Origin: Myoxocephalus aenaeus
Taxonomy: Eukaryota > Chordata > Actinopteri > Perciformes > Cottidae
Assembly: GCA_038501785.1 (NCBI GenBank)
Contig: JBAMJR010000099.1
Location: 1,315,501 to 1,379,500, forward strand
Direction: 5' to 3'
DNA length: 64,000 nucleotides
The translations under genes were made by a program, and so were the position numbers. The first letter of the stretch is position 1; each line of letters begins with the position of its first letter. Positions 42,301-55,800 of the stretch are shown here, piece after piece. The notes under the pieces were generated by a model, which was not told the DNA's origin, searched no databases, and saw nothing but the letters and a program-made list of their open reading frames with translations.

Positions 42301-45300
42301 AGCAGGTGTTGTCTTTATTAGATATACTGTAGAACCACTGGACGAAAACGTCAAAATGAAACATCCATTCAGGATTTGATAAAAAGTGTTACCCATGCTA
42401 AAGTATTTACAGGAATAAGAGTTATTTTGTATGAGCCTGCTGAGTGCCGTTTCCCAGATTTGAAATGGCGTGAAGCTATCCTGTCAACACCGCATGGAGT
42501 TTAATCCACAGGAGGGCTTGCTTTATGCAAGTGCATGTTATTATGTCAGAGTGATCAAGGTTTTCATTTTTCTGTCCTCCTCCTTTCATGTGCATGATTT
42601 TTTTCTCATAAGTGGAGACACCATTTCACAGGATGTGACTTTGATATGTCTCTCTCTCTTACTTCCAGATTAAGTGTGACCAGTACTGGCCCAGTCGCGC
42701 CACAGAAACCTATGGCATGACCCAAGTGACCCTGTTGGACACCATAGAATTGGCCACTTTCTGTGTCCGCACTTTCTCCTTACACAAGGTAGGATGATTG
42801 ATCGCTCTTTCACCCACACACATATGGTATGTACACCACACCACCACTGTCTTCTTTTCGCTCTTTTGCAGTATTACTGTATGAGCAGAGTGCTCAAGTG
42901 GACAGTGCTTTAGCATGTCTAAGCAAATACAATATGGACATTTTATGTACTATCAAGTTGGATAACCATGAATAACAATATCCTTATTCAATGTCTGTCC
43001 AGTAAACAGAAGGTTGATTAATGGGACAAACCTTGTGAAAATGACACAAAGATTGCATAGGCAACAAAAATGATTGCATGAACCATGTTCTGTCCTTCCA
43101 TTGGATGTAAAGACATACACATATATTACTCTTCGTCCGCATTGTCCTTCCAGTCCACCCCTTTTACCTTGTTCAGTGCTCTCGCTCCTCAATAGATCAT
43201 CTGTTTATGTGCGTCCGCCAAATTGGAGCACTTAGCTAAAGTGAGCAGAAGAGAAACTCAATATACATAATTGGCAGACTGCTCATATGCTCCTATGCCC
43301 ACAAATACACACACACACACACACACTGAAACACACCGGCAGATACAGAGTCGGCACGCAGACGAGAACATTCTTAGAAGGAAGCATTTGCACACGCAAT
43401 CCCCCGTGCACAATCATACACAAACACACAGCAAAGGACACACACAAAACCCAAATATGTGTATTTACATACCTTTGAACCACCTGCATAAATATGTTGG
43501 CAAACCACAGAAAAAGAAAAAAGAAACACCTGCGCATTTACATGCACACTGACTCTCACTTACGGTCCCACACACGTCGTGGTGATGCCAGTAAAAAGAC
43601 CTGTGAAGAGACATAGAGTCGAGCAACTGCCCTTGGAAGGATTTCCCCCTTAACCAGATAGCGCCACACAGACGTCACAGCTGACTTTGTAGCTTTGTAG
43701 GACTGTGACAGCAATGATCACCAGGGCAAATCAGTGATGGTAAAGATAGCAACATATCAGCAGCCACGGTGCTTTAAAGCTTGCTGGTTGACATTCAGGG
43801 CCATTTACATTCTGCTGCTCTCAGCCTCCATTAAACCTACCGATGGGATTCTTTTTCTATCTACCGTCTCCCTCCCCCTTATAACTGCAGCAATTGCAGT
43901 GATTTCTCACTGAGCTGTGTTGAATTTATGTGTGAAGTATGAGGTAGCAGAAGCTGGCAGTACACGCAAACACAGTGCATCTATAAAGCAGCCACTGTGA
44001 TACACATCCATATGTATGCATGTCCTGCAGTGATTCCATATTGTGTCTCCTGATAAATCCTGAATAGAAAAATATATTTTTCAGTAAAATAAGTACCAAC
44101 CATATCCATGCACCCTTACTTAACTACAGAAACAGGGAATGTCCAAAAGAAAATAAAGGAAAATAAGATTTAGGTCAGTTTGCTTTTAATTACCATGCTC
44201 ATTTATTCATTTATTCAGGAAGGAAAAAAAATCTCTCTGTCAGGGAAGCAGAAACACTGCATTGAAATGCAAACAGTTCTTCCATTAGAGGATCTTCTGA
44301 GAGGAAAGAGAGGAGAGGAGGACAGAAACATGCACGGGAGAATTTTCTCTCTTCTTATGCTTCTCAGAAAACCTTCCTCTGGATCCCAGCTTGTATCTTT
44401 GATGTGTTGAGTCTGAGGAGGCAGCTGACAGACGACTCTGTAATGTGGGTGTTTGCTGCATGTATCTGTAGATGTTATGAGCGGCAGCAATGTGAGAGCA
44501 AGAAGATATACCGGTACAGTAGTACCTGGTTCTGTTCAGTATAGAAATGATTGCACTTATTATATTATGATGACTCCATCTGATCAGCTCTTTATGTGTG
44601 AAAGTGTTTCCAAAAAGAACAAAAATGCCCTCTTACTGCATCAAAATATGTATTTTAAGGTTGAAACACTCGTCTCCTTTCGATGTGGCTGTACAAAATT
44701 GGTAGTTTTCAGGCTTCAGAGAGCACAGCAGCAGTGAATCATTTCTATAGGTTACAATGTTTTTTTCACTGATTCAAACATGATATGTGCATCACATGTG
44801 CATCACATGCACAAACCAATACAAGGGAACATAACTTGTGCAAATCAAGACATTGCGTGTGTAGACATGGTAATTTGTCTTTCATGTGGAGATATGAAGG
44901 CTTAAAGAGATCTTCAGTTTGAGGCACAGTGTTTGCACTGTACAGGCATGAAATTGTGGGCTGACTCAGCCTAACCCAGTCAATGGTTTAAGCACGTCCT
45001 GTGGTGGCAAACAAAAGGCTTCCAGTAGATTAGATGGATTGAAGGCAACTGGTTATTTATACCTATAATAAGTAAATGACTACACTCATCGAACAATAAC
45101 CCTTAAAATGTCGTGAACAGTGCGCCATGCCTATAGTGTATATTCAGTGAAAGCAGCACACACACATAAAGCCAGTCGGTCCAAACAAACCTCCACCACT
45201 GTATCCAACCCCACCTTTCTGTTCTTTCCAGAATGGCTCCAGTGAGAAGCGGGAGGTTCGTCAGTTCCAGTTCACGGCGTGGCCGGACCACGGGGTACCA

Positions 45301-45510
45301 GAGTATCCGACCCCCTTCCTGGCTTTCCTCCGTAGGGTGAAGACCTGCAACCCGCCTGACGCCGGACCGATCATCGCCCACTGCAGGTCAGTCGCAATTT
45401 TTTTGCTGTCAGGTTTGGTTGAAATACTTTTTTTTCCCAACGGGTTTTTAAACCTTTATGTAACTGGAATGTATTTGTGTTTGATGTGGCCATGTGGTTA
45501 TCTTGATGCC

Positions 45511-45586
<76 letters not shown>

Positions 45587-48500
45587 ATGAGTGAAAAGAA
45601 TGGCAGAGCTCCTGAGTGACTGCTATTATACATTACATAACACACATTATACAAACACATGCTCTCTTTCTTACCAGATCCTCCATCTTTTCTTCTCTCC
45701 ATTGGTCACATCATCTTTCTTTTTAAGGCATCCCTTTTTTTTCTGTGCTTTTATTCTCTCCACCTCTGTCTCTTCTTTCCCTCTCTCTGAAAAGCCTCAC
45801 AGTAATCCCTTCCCATCTTTCTTGCTTCTCCCTTTTGCTCCTTAGCCCTTCCTCCTTTTACAAGCGATATTTCTCATATGGCTTATTCAAATTGAAACCT
45901 TCTTTTTTTTCAAGATAAGAAGAAAAGTCCAAAGCACTACACAATAGAACTGAAATGTGACAGCTTGCTTTGCTCAGTCTCCATCACTGTCCTCTTGTTG
46001 TTGTATCCGTCATGTTTGGTTGTTTCTGTATTCCCTCTCTTGCTTTCACGATATCCTCCACAATTATTTAAAATGTAAAACCACGACAAACCATTTAGCA
46101 TTGCTGGACATGTATAATCTTTTTATTATTTTAACCGTTTACATATTTCAGGAGTGAGAATAACCTCAAATTACACACACGGCACCCTAAAAGGATAAGA
46201 CCTGAGAGATAAGATCAAGGGAGAAATTAAAATGTGTTAAAACTTCTCTTTTTTTCTCATTCCTCCCGCTCCACCTGAAGTGCGGGCGTCGGCCGGACGG
46301 GTTGCTTCATTGTCATCGACGCCATGCTTGAACGTATCAAGCACGAGAAGACGGTCGACATTTACGGCCACGTGACGCTCATGCGCTCGCAGCGGAACTA
46401 CATGGTGCAGACGGAGGACCAGTACAGCTTCATTCACGACGCACTGCTGGAGGCGGTGGCCTGCGGCAACACAGAAGTGGCCGCCCGGAGCCTCTATTCC
46501 TACATCCAGAAGCTGGCCCAGGTGGAGAGCGGCGAGCACGTCACTGGCATGGAGCTGGAGTTCAAGGTACAGGAAATGGAGCAATTTCTATATTTTTTAA
46601 GCTCTTTTGCTTCTTTTTTGTTATAAACCATGTCTATAGATGACAAAGTGTTTCATAATAACTATTACTGGGGTCTGACATGTAAATTACAAGATAGATT
46701 AGTTTTCACGGGTTCTATTTTGAGTTTTGACAAAAACAGGTAACGATTTAAATTGGAAAAACTCACCTGACAGACCAAGCTGACCGAGGCCCAGAGAGTC
46801 ACGAACAAGCTGCATGTTATAGCGAACATGTTAGATCAGAATCTGTAACAGCTTTTCACACTTTGGACTTAATCATAACTAAATAATGAAAGCCATAAAC
46901 CCTAAGTTTAGTGAGTTCTGCCACTTTGTCTTAAGCAACTATAAATCTTTTAAATGAGGCTGCCAGTTTTATCTTCCCAGAAGTTATTTTGGATGCAAAT
47001 CCAATTTCTTTACCTTTCATATTTTTGCTCTTCATCATTATTTTCAGTGTGCTTAATTCAATAATGGCTCTTTTGATGTATGTTCTTATTCTGTTATACA
47101 CACATTCATATTATACATTTCTTTGTGTTTTGATACGTTAATAAAACATATCGTGGTTCTTCTATAGCAACTGGGTTTCTGGCAAAAAGAAAAGAAAAAG
47201 GGAGACTAGGGAAAACATAAAATGATGATGACAGCAGCTGATTGGGGGACCTAGGAGAAGATCATTTCAGTCGTGTGAACATGCAGTTTCCAGCTAATCC
47301 TTATGTCTCAGATAAATTGAGTTAGGAATTAGACAAGAGACAGGTTTCTTTCAGCGCGTTGCTCAGTGAGCTTAAAGAGTAAAGAATGAGAAAAAGACCC
47401 CTGAAGATGTATAACTTTCTGATGTATAACTTTCCTGCCCCAGATAAGAAGAATATAGAAGAAAACCTTTTTATTTACAAGGCAGCCAGATATGTGTCAG
47501 TTTATACTGCACATGCTGGCCAATAGAATCTCAGGAGAATTGGAAAGAAAACGTCCTATTTTTTTTAGCCTCACTTCATGACTTAGTCGCTTAGATACAC
47601 ACTATTTTAATTATTATATTTTCAAAAAGAGAAAATGGAAATATGGAAGCCTTTTTGACTGTTTGGCCCAATGTCAATTTTGGAGGATTTGGACTAAGCA
47701 AAGACATTTGGTTTAATCTAGCAGGCACAAGACAAAGGATTTTGGCTGGAAGTCGTTTGAGTTTAGGTTTCTGAACAAGAGACTATTATTTTTTGGGGGA
47801 GAAATTCATGACAAAGAAGTACAGGAGGAAACAGCCTGGCACGGTGTTTACATAGATCTCCATTAAAGATCTTAACAATCATCAACTTATAAACTCACCT
47901 CATCTTCAGCGCTCCAGTCAGTATCTGCTGACCTTGAATTGCATAGCCGCTCACTTCCAAATCATCCATCATCTTCCCATCGCCATTCACCAACACGGGC
48001 CCCCCTGCCAAGAAACAATAATAGTGCTTGTGTGTTTCGACCTTTTTTTTTAAACTCACTGGCGCACAACGGTGATGAAATCTCCATCGCCATCTGTAAC
48101 AAGGATAATGCTGAGCTGGCGTCAGGAGTCAACCGGGGATTAATAACGTCTACACTATAGTCAGGATAGAGAAGAGAGGTGTGCGTGAAGAGGGGTGGGG
48201 GAGCTGAGTAATTAATACTTGATGATGACAAATGGAGGTGGATGGCAGGGCAAGTGGAGGGGGGGACGTTTGGCTAATGAACAAAGGGACGACTGTATGC
48301 TAACTTGGCACTAAGGAAGTGATTCGACAGAATGCTGCACTACGGGGACGGATGGGACAGCATTGTCATTCTCAGGTGGGAAACGGTGTCGTACAGAGTT
48401 AAGATGAGACTGTGGGGATTCACAGGAGTTCGGCAGGAAGAATGAACCGAGACGAGGGACTTGTCGTGGAGTTGTCAGACTAGTGCTTTCTGGCACATGT

Positions 48501-51500
48501 GCGGGAATAACAAGCATGTTTGTGGACAGATTTATGCACAGAAGATGCTTGTGCACACAAGCCACATGCAAGAGACATATTCAGCAACGTACAGTACACA
48601 AATCACAACACAAACACAACAATGACCTTCTGGCAATTATTTTAAATGAAATATAGGAACCATTCTGAATACAGCAGCAGAGTTTTAATTAGGATCCAAC
48701 TGCAAACAAGACAAAGATTATCTTCAATTTTAAATTGAAATGATGGCTGACAAGATCTTCCAAATGTGTTGTGCTGCACTGAAGCTGGATCATAAGCATT
48801 AATAAACATCTGGTGCTGAGTTTATGGGTTATGGCAAGGTCAGGTTAGGATTAGGCTAATCACAATTGTGTCCCTACGTTGTGCCATATAACACCAGATG
48901 TCATTATCCCTGTTGTGGTGAGACGTGCTAAATGTATATCCACTCTTAACTCGCAAGTGAAAAGATATACCGTGCTTTAAATGTGAAAGGAACTGGCATC
49001 TGTGACCAGAGGAACCCGACAGTAGCTGCTTCTCTGCCCTGTTGGATGACAGGTTGCCAGGTTTTGCTATGTTCCCTGCACTTCTGCGATGTTTGGCGGT
49101 GTAGCCGGGGGCCTCTTTAGTGCTGCCAGGCCACCTCGAGCCTTTTTGTGAAACACAGATCAAAGGGGGGACAGTAGCAAGGGATGAAGGGAAGAGGAGA
49201 CGGCCTGGATGGACTCCAAGTGCCCACTGACACAGAGGTACTGGTGCTATAGGGGAATTAGAGGGAAAGAGAGAACAACACTCTAATAGGAAAAAGAGAG
49301 AAATGTTAAGTTAGGCCGCGTTCACACTGAAACTCAAGGGGAAACATTTTTGACAGGAAGTCCAGGAAATAAATCTGCATTCCTTCCTACTTTTTAGTGG
49401 GGTCAGTTGAAACTCATCTCTCCCTTCCCTCTTGCGATGCTGAAAGCGGCCCCAAACAATCTGATTAGGGTGTCTTCCATCTGCCGGCAAACAGTAACAA
49501 GCAAGCACACGCTCACATAAAGGCCTTATTGAGACATTGAAGCCGATCATAAGACTCGCTGATCCGCAAACTCCCACTGAGGTCCGTATGACGATGATGA
49601 TGTAGCAGTACAGCTTTGCCTTTTTATCATTACGCAGTCAGTGTTTGTCTCTGTGAACAACCCTTTGTGAGTCTACGTCGTATGCACACATTCACACTGC
49701 CTTTATCAAAGGCACTGGTGACCCACTTTTAGACAAGTTTTTCGTACCGATTTGATCCAGAGGCTTGTTAGTCTGGGTGTGTGGTATATTTTCCATCGTT
49801 GCAACTGACCCTGCAGGACCCCACAAGTTCCAAAAGGGGATCGAGTTTTTGAATTACTTTCCGATAAATATATTTTTGATAAACAGTGTCCTTTTGAAGC
49901 TGTGTCATCATCGGCAAAGCAGCTTAGGTTGGGTTTGCTTTAATACTTTCTGCCATTGATATACTCCTCTCTTTATCGGTCACACATCTGTCCTTCCCTC
50001 CCTCCTCATCTCCCCGTCTCTCCTCCTTTTATCATCCTCCCCTGCTATTCCTTCCTCTCTCTTCTCTTTCCGTGTCTCTTCTTCACTCTTTGTAACTACC
50101 GTGGCTTTTGCCAATTTGTTCCCTCTTCCCCTCACCACTGCACTTTCTTTTCATCGTCTTTTCATCTTTTTCCCCCTCCATACCTTTCATTCCACACTTT
50201 CTGTGTCACATTTATTTTCCTTCTGCATTTTTTACCTGACTCTATTTCTGTGTATTCCTTCCCTCCATCTATACCTCCATCTTTCCCATCCAGCGTTTGG
50301 CCAACTCCAAAGCCCACACGTCACGCTTCATCAGTGCCAACCTTCCCTGCAACAAGTTCAAGAATCGGCTGGTCAACATCATGCCCTACGAGACCACGCG
50401 CGTCTGCCTGCAGCCAATCAGAGGCCTAGAAGGATCTGACTACATCAATTCCAGCTTCATTGATGGATACAGGTAGGAAGAGAGGGGAGATGGCGGGAAA
50501 TGTGCCAGCAGGAGGCGCGTGAGAGGGGGTTGCCGAGAAACATCTTTAATAATTCAAGCCATAAATTTAACATCTTCCTCTCTGAGAAAGTAAACCGAAA
50601 GATACATTTGTGAAGAGAAGGAACGCCATATAAGGGAAATGAGGATATGATTTAGATTTATATTAATTGCTTTTGTTATCTTCACGATCCCCAAGGTAAC
50701 CTATTACTCATTAAAAGTCTATTTTTAAGAATGTATCAAGTATCAGTGTTGTTCCAGGAAATTGCATCAGTGGTGTTTAAAAATGGTACTGATTAATTAT
50801 ACAAGCTAAACATAAATGTGTTTACTATATCCAGGCAACAGAAGGCTTACATCGCCACGCAGGGCCCTCTTGCAGAGACTACAGAAGACTTCTGGAGAAT
50901 GCTCTGGGAGAACAACTCTACCATTGTCGTCATGTTGACCAAACTGAGAGAGATGGGACGGGTAAACATAGAGACATAAACAAACATGGACACAAACATT
51001 TGATTATGTTATTGCTTAATCTTAATTTATGGAAGGTTTAAAGGAAAAATCATGAGTAAATCATCATAAATTAACAAAGGGCTTTGTCTCACCATTTGCT
51101 TTTACAGGAAAAATGTCACCAGTACTGGCCAGCTGAGCGCTCTGCCAGGTACCAGTACTTTGTGGTGGATCCCATGGCGGAGTACAACATGCCCCAGTAC
51201 ATCCTTCGAGAGTTCAAGGTCACAGACGCCAGGGTAAGACATACATGGGAAAGTTGGGTGTGGATTGAGTAGATTGCGACGCGGGAACAAGCAACAAATT
51301 TAGACCAACAAAGATAGCAAACTTACATCATTTTGTTTCAGTAAGTTGAGACGTTACACATGTGTTGCTGGGTAACTTCAGTTGTTTGGTTGTGTAGATT
51401 TAACGTCAAACCCTTGACACCGTGATTTAAAATTCTTTCTTAAAGTTCTTACAATTGTATATAATACAAAGACACCGCTTTCTCAATAGGCACAGAAGAC

Positions 51501-52733
51501 TAGAATGCAATTTGGTACCATATTATGCTTTAATTTCCACAATTGCACTGGCGACCCACCCTTCACTGGAGTTTGGGAAATGTAGGAGACTAAGCAGGTT
51601 AAGGAAATGTAGGTCACGCAAACACAGAAACATCCCAAGTATTTTTTTCATCAAAGGTCCCTATGGCTCTGATATTGTAATTTTCCTCTCTAGATAGATG
51701 GGTTTCCAAACAAAACAAGATATCATAATGGCAGAATGTTGAAAGTAACTTCATTCACATATTAATGAGAATTCACAACCAACGTGCCTTTTCTTGCCCT
51801 GAACTGTTTATTGCCTACTTCACACTACTGTAGTTATCTTTTTACCTCAGGATTTATTTTTTGGGTCCAATTAGGTAGGACATTTTAAAGCAGCAGCAGC
51901 AGTGGAAATAAAACCGCTTCCTCTCTTTGTCAAACAGGCTGACATATCCAATGATTTCCCAGGCGCTGTGGCAGCTAGTTAGCAGTCATCCTGTTGGTAT
52001 TAAAAAAATGAATACATTATATCTCCATACATACACATATACTTAGACACAAACAGACACACTATCCACAGTGTGGAAATTAGACATAAATGCTGTTTAA
52101 GCCCTCCACACACGCACACTTTTTTTTACGTATACATTGCCCTGTGCAGTGTACAAAATGCCTCTCTTAATGGGCTCAAACACACACACACAAATGTGTA
52201 TTAGCCGGTTCGATCCCCAGTCCCCCCATAGCTCACATGTCGAAGTGTCCCTGAGCAAGACACTGAACCCTCAACTGCTCCCCGGGCGCCTCACAGGGCT
52301 GCCCACTGCTCCCTATCCAGGGATGGGTCAAATGCAGAGAAGAATTTCCCCAAGGGGATTAATAAAGTGCATGTTTCTTTTTTTTCTTTCTTTTTTTGCT
52401 ATTCTCCGCACTAATAAATACAACACACACACACACCCTTATACTTTTTATTTAAATCTTTTAACACACAAGACAAATACATTCAACACTCACACACATT
52501 GTTACAGCGTGTACGTTTTAACCCCCCTCATGAACACCAAACACACGCAAACATTTTGTCTAATGTCCTCTTTCAGAGGATTCTTAAAAGGGGCTAAATC
52601 TTCAAAGCAGCCAACACACAGTCAAAGCTTATCATCAGAGTTAAGGATCAAAACAGAGAGGATAATATTAGAGATATGGCATATGGAGGTGTGAAAGAAG
52701 AAAGCTGTGTGTTGTCGGTTTTTTAAACTCCAT

Positions 52734-52830
<97 letters not shown>

Positions 52831-55800
52831 ACATGTACATTGCACGCCTCTGCACAGTAATAGCATAGACCCTACGCCTCAACACTCGCATCTAGCGAGC
52901 CAGTCACGTATTTAATCATACAATTTGACACGGCGCGTGGGCCCTCAGGTTGTGTGTTAAATTTTCCTCTCTTTTTTTTCTCTCCTCTTTCTTCGGCGTG
53001 CTTGGTTTATTGTGTTGTTGTCTTTGCCCCTCTTTCACTTTTAATCCAGCCGCTGAGGCAAAATGTTTCTGAGAGGAAAAACAAAGGCCAGGCAGGAAAG
53101 ACAACATGCAATGCGTCATAGAACAGGGAAGACACGAGGTGCTGTACAAAGAGAGTCAGCATATGGAGCTTAGCGTACTAGAATCCAAATCAATGAATTT
53201 GTCAAGTACAATAAATGTACAAGAATACATCTTGGCTGCATCGGTGCAGAAACATATGAACAGCTACGAGAGCAACGCAGTGCATTCTGGCACACGGGTC
53301 ATCAGGACTTTGCATTCGGAGCACAAAGATTCAATAGACAGATTATGTAGATCCGTTGACATGTGGTAGCTGCAGATGTTCCATCTGCATTTAGCATGCT
53401 AGGGGGATGGTTAGCTCATGGCAAACATTAGAATGAATGAATAACAATGTAGGGCAGCAACTATGACAACATTCATGATGAACACTTAATATTATCTCAA
53501 TTTCAAGGATGCCATTTTTGACACGCTTGAAAAGGGAAGTCAACTAGCATTCTTTGTATTGGTTGCAAATTAAGGCCAATTGTACAGAGGTCTATGAGGA
53601 AAATGCACCTACTTCTCTTTTGATTTCTTATCTCAGTAAATATGTTTTTGATATGATCTTCATTTCGTAAATTATTGTCCAATTTACAGTAAGCTCGAAG
53701 GGTAACAAAAAAGGGTACACTTCAGGGCGTGGCTACCTTGTGATTTGAAGATGTTTGTATGGCCGGGTTAGTCTTGGAGGCAGTGTGGACAGAAGCCTGC
53801 AGTTAGCTCCTCACACACTGCGATTCCTCCAACTATTCTAAGCGAATTAGGTACACATTGATTGTTACCTTTCTGTCTATTTACCAATTCACTGGCTCTG
53901 TGCATAAATCTAATTTGTGTATCATTATCAAGCTACTCGAACAAGTGCAGGAAATGTGCAGCAGGGCCAACATAATTCTGTTTTCACATCAAAGTTGTAC
54001 CTGTTTCACGTAGTTCACATTCTTGCAAGTTACATCGATTCTATAACACAATTTAAACAAAATCACTGCAAACCTAATTTTAGAGTCTATAATTCCACAC
54101 CATCTAATAGCAGCATAATAAAATGGACAAATATATCCCAGTTTACTCGCCAAATGAGTATTAATCGAATTGTGCCTTTGTAGTGTGAACAAATGGAACA
54201 GAAATGTGCGAGAACGATACATAGTGTCTAAAGCGAAGTATGTAGCACAGAGAAGTGAGAGACATCTGGAGATATGCACAACTCTTAGTTCCCTTAATTG
54301 CTCACTTTCGTGAGAAATGTATTCTCTCCCAGACAACTTTAAAAGAACTTTCTCTACAAGGACACACATATCGACAGCACTTTCTCTGACCGAATAAAAC
54401 CGATCAATTCCTTTCTCTAGTGTGATGCCACCTGATTGTAAAAAATGTATTTCAATGTTTTTGTTTGCATTGGAAGCAAATGCAAGTGCACCAGTAACAC
54501 AAGATTATAAGAATCAATATAACATTAAATTGTTAAGATTGACATTTTGTCTAGCGGGCTTGTCAGCATGCCACAGTTTTTGTTTTCAAATTTCATTGTC
54601 CTATCCCACCTCTACTGCTCCGTTAGTCCTCCGTTGTCGCTTCTTACCTCCATCCATCAGGTCCTCTATCGATCGCATCGCAGGATTATCCTATTCAACA
54701 TGGTTTCTGGGAGAAGACGCTTGTCATGGCAGATACACTATTGATTAGCTTTAACTAAGACCTACTCATGCCACACACACGCACACACGCACACACACAC
54801 ACACACACACACGCACACACGCACACACACACACACACAACGGGAAGAAATAGAGATTGTGTCGGTGGGAGAGGAGAGGACACACTGTCCCTCGGTGGTG
54901 AGATGTGTGTATCATTGTACTTTTTTTTTCTGTGCTGCGTATACTGTTATAAAGAAATAATGAACAAATACTACGCTTAGTAAGATGTTAACGCATTGTA
55001 GATCTTTTATCAATGTTATATCACCTGCATTATGCTTTTTATCATAGATTTTAAAAACATAGATACTCCCTGAGCCTTTTTCTAAGCAGCCATTGCCTTC
55101 GTCTCTTGCTACTTTCCTGACAATCTCTGTCATCTATCCTCACTTTCTTTTCTTTGTGTTTGCAGGATGGCCAGTCAAGGACAGTAAGGCAGTTCCAGTT
55201 TACTGATTGGCCAGAGCAAGGTGTGCCCAAATCCGGAGAGGGATTCATTGATTTCATCGGCCAGGTGCATAAAACCAAGGAGCAGTTTGGACAGGACGGA
55301 CCAATCTCTGTCCACTGCAGGTAAGAGGTCTCACTGTCATGTTGTACTGTATTTTCTCTAATGCACTTTTTGAAATATATATTACATTTCTTTAAAAGAG
55401 GGGCATAATATGCCTTTTTTTTAAAAGACAGAGAAGATTAAATACATTATTAAATCGGTTATTGTTTTTGCAGAGCAGCAACTCTTGCAGTGCAGCTCTA
55501 ACATCATCACCAGATACAATCCCTCCTCACCTTTTTGCCACCGCCATACACTACCTTTGCACCTCCACAGGTCCATGGCCTCCATAATTGATAAGGCAGT
55601 GATGTGGCTCGGCATTTGCAAAGAGGAGGCACATGAAATTATGTAGTCATCCTGTTTGGTTTTAATGGTAGCTCCGTGATGCATTTTATTTCTGTGGCTG
55701 TAGCTTCCAAGGTAACCTTCTTCATTAACTTGACATGCTGGATTCAGGAATAAACCAATATTTGGTAGTGGTCAACACCAAGGCCTCTGGTTTTTCGTCT

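Larger units (their letters stand above)
51234..55165 (+). other. ptprs: Intron, 3.9 kb, within D2
   Basis: It contains a teleost-type SINE tail (52205-52390), a TG microsatellite (52739-52829) and a CA/CG-interrupted microsatellite (54772-54839). No coding exon recognised. Confidence 0.6.

Noticed and set aside
46237..46584. 115-codon minus-strand frame opposite the D1 P-loop exon
   Set aside because: It is the antisense shadow of the GC-rich ptprs exon 46281-46566, with no independent support.
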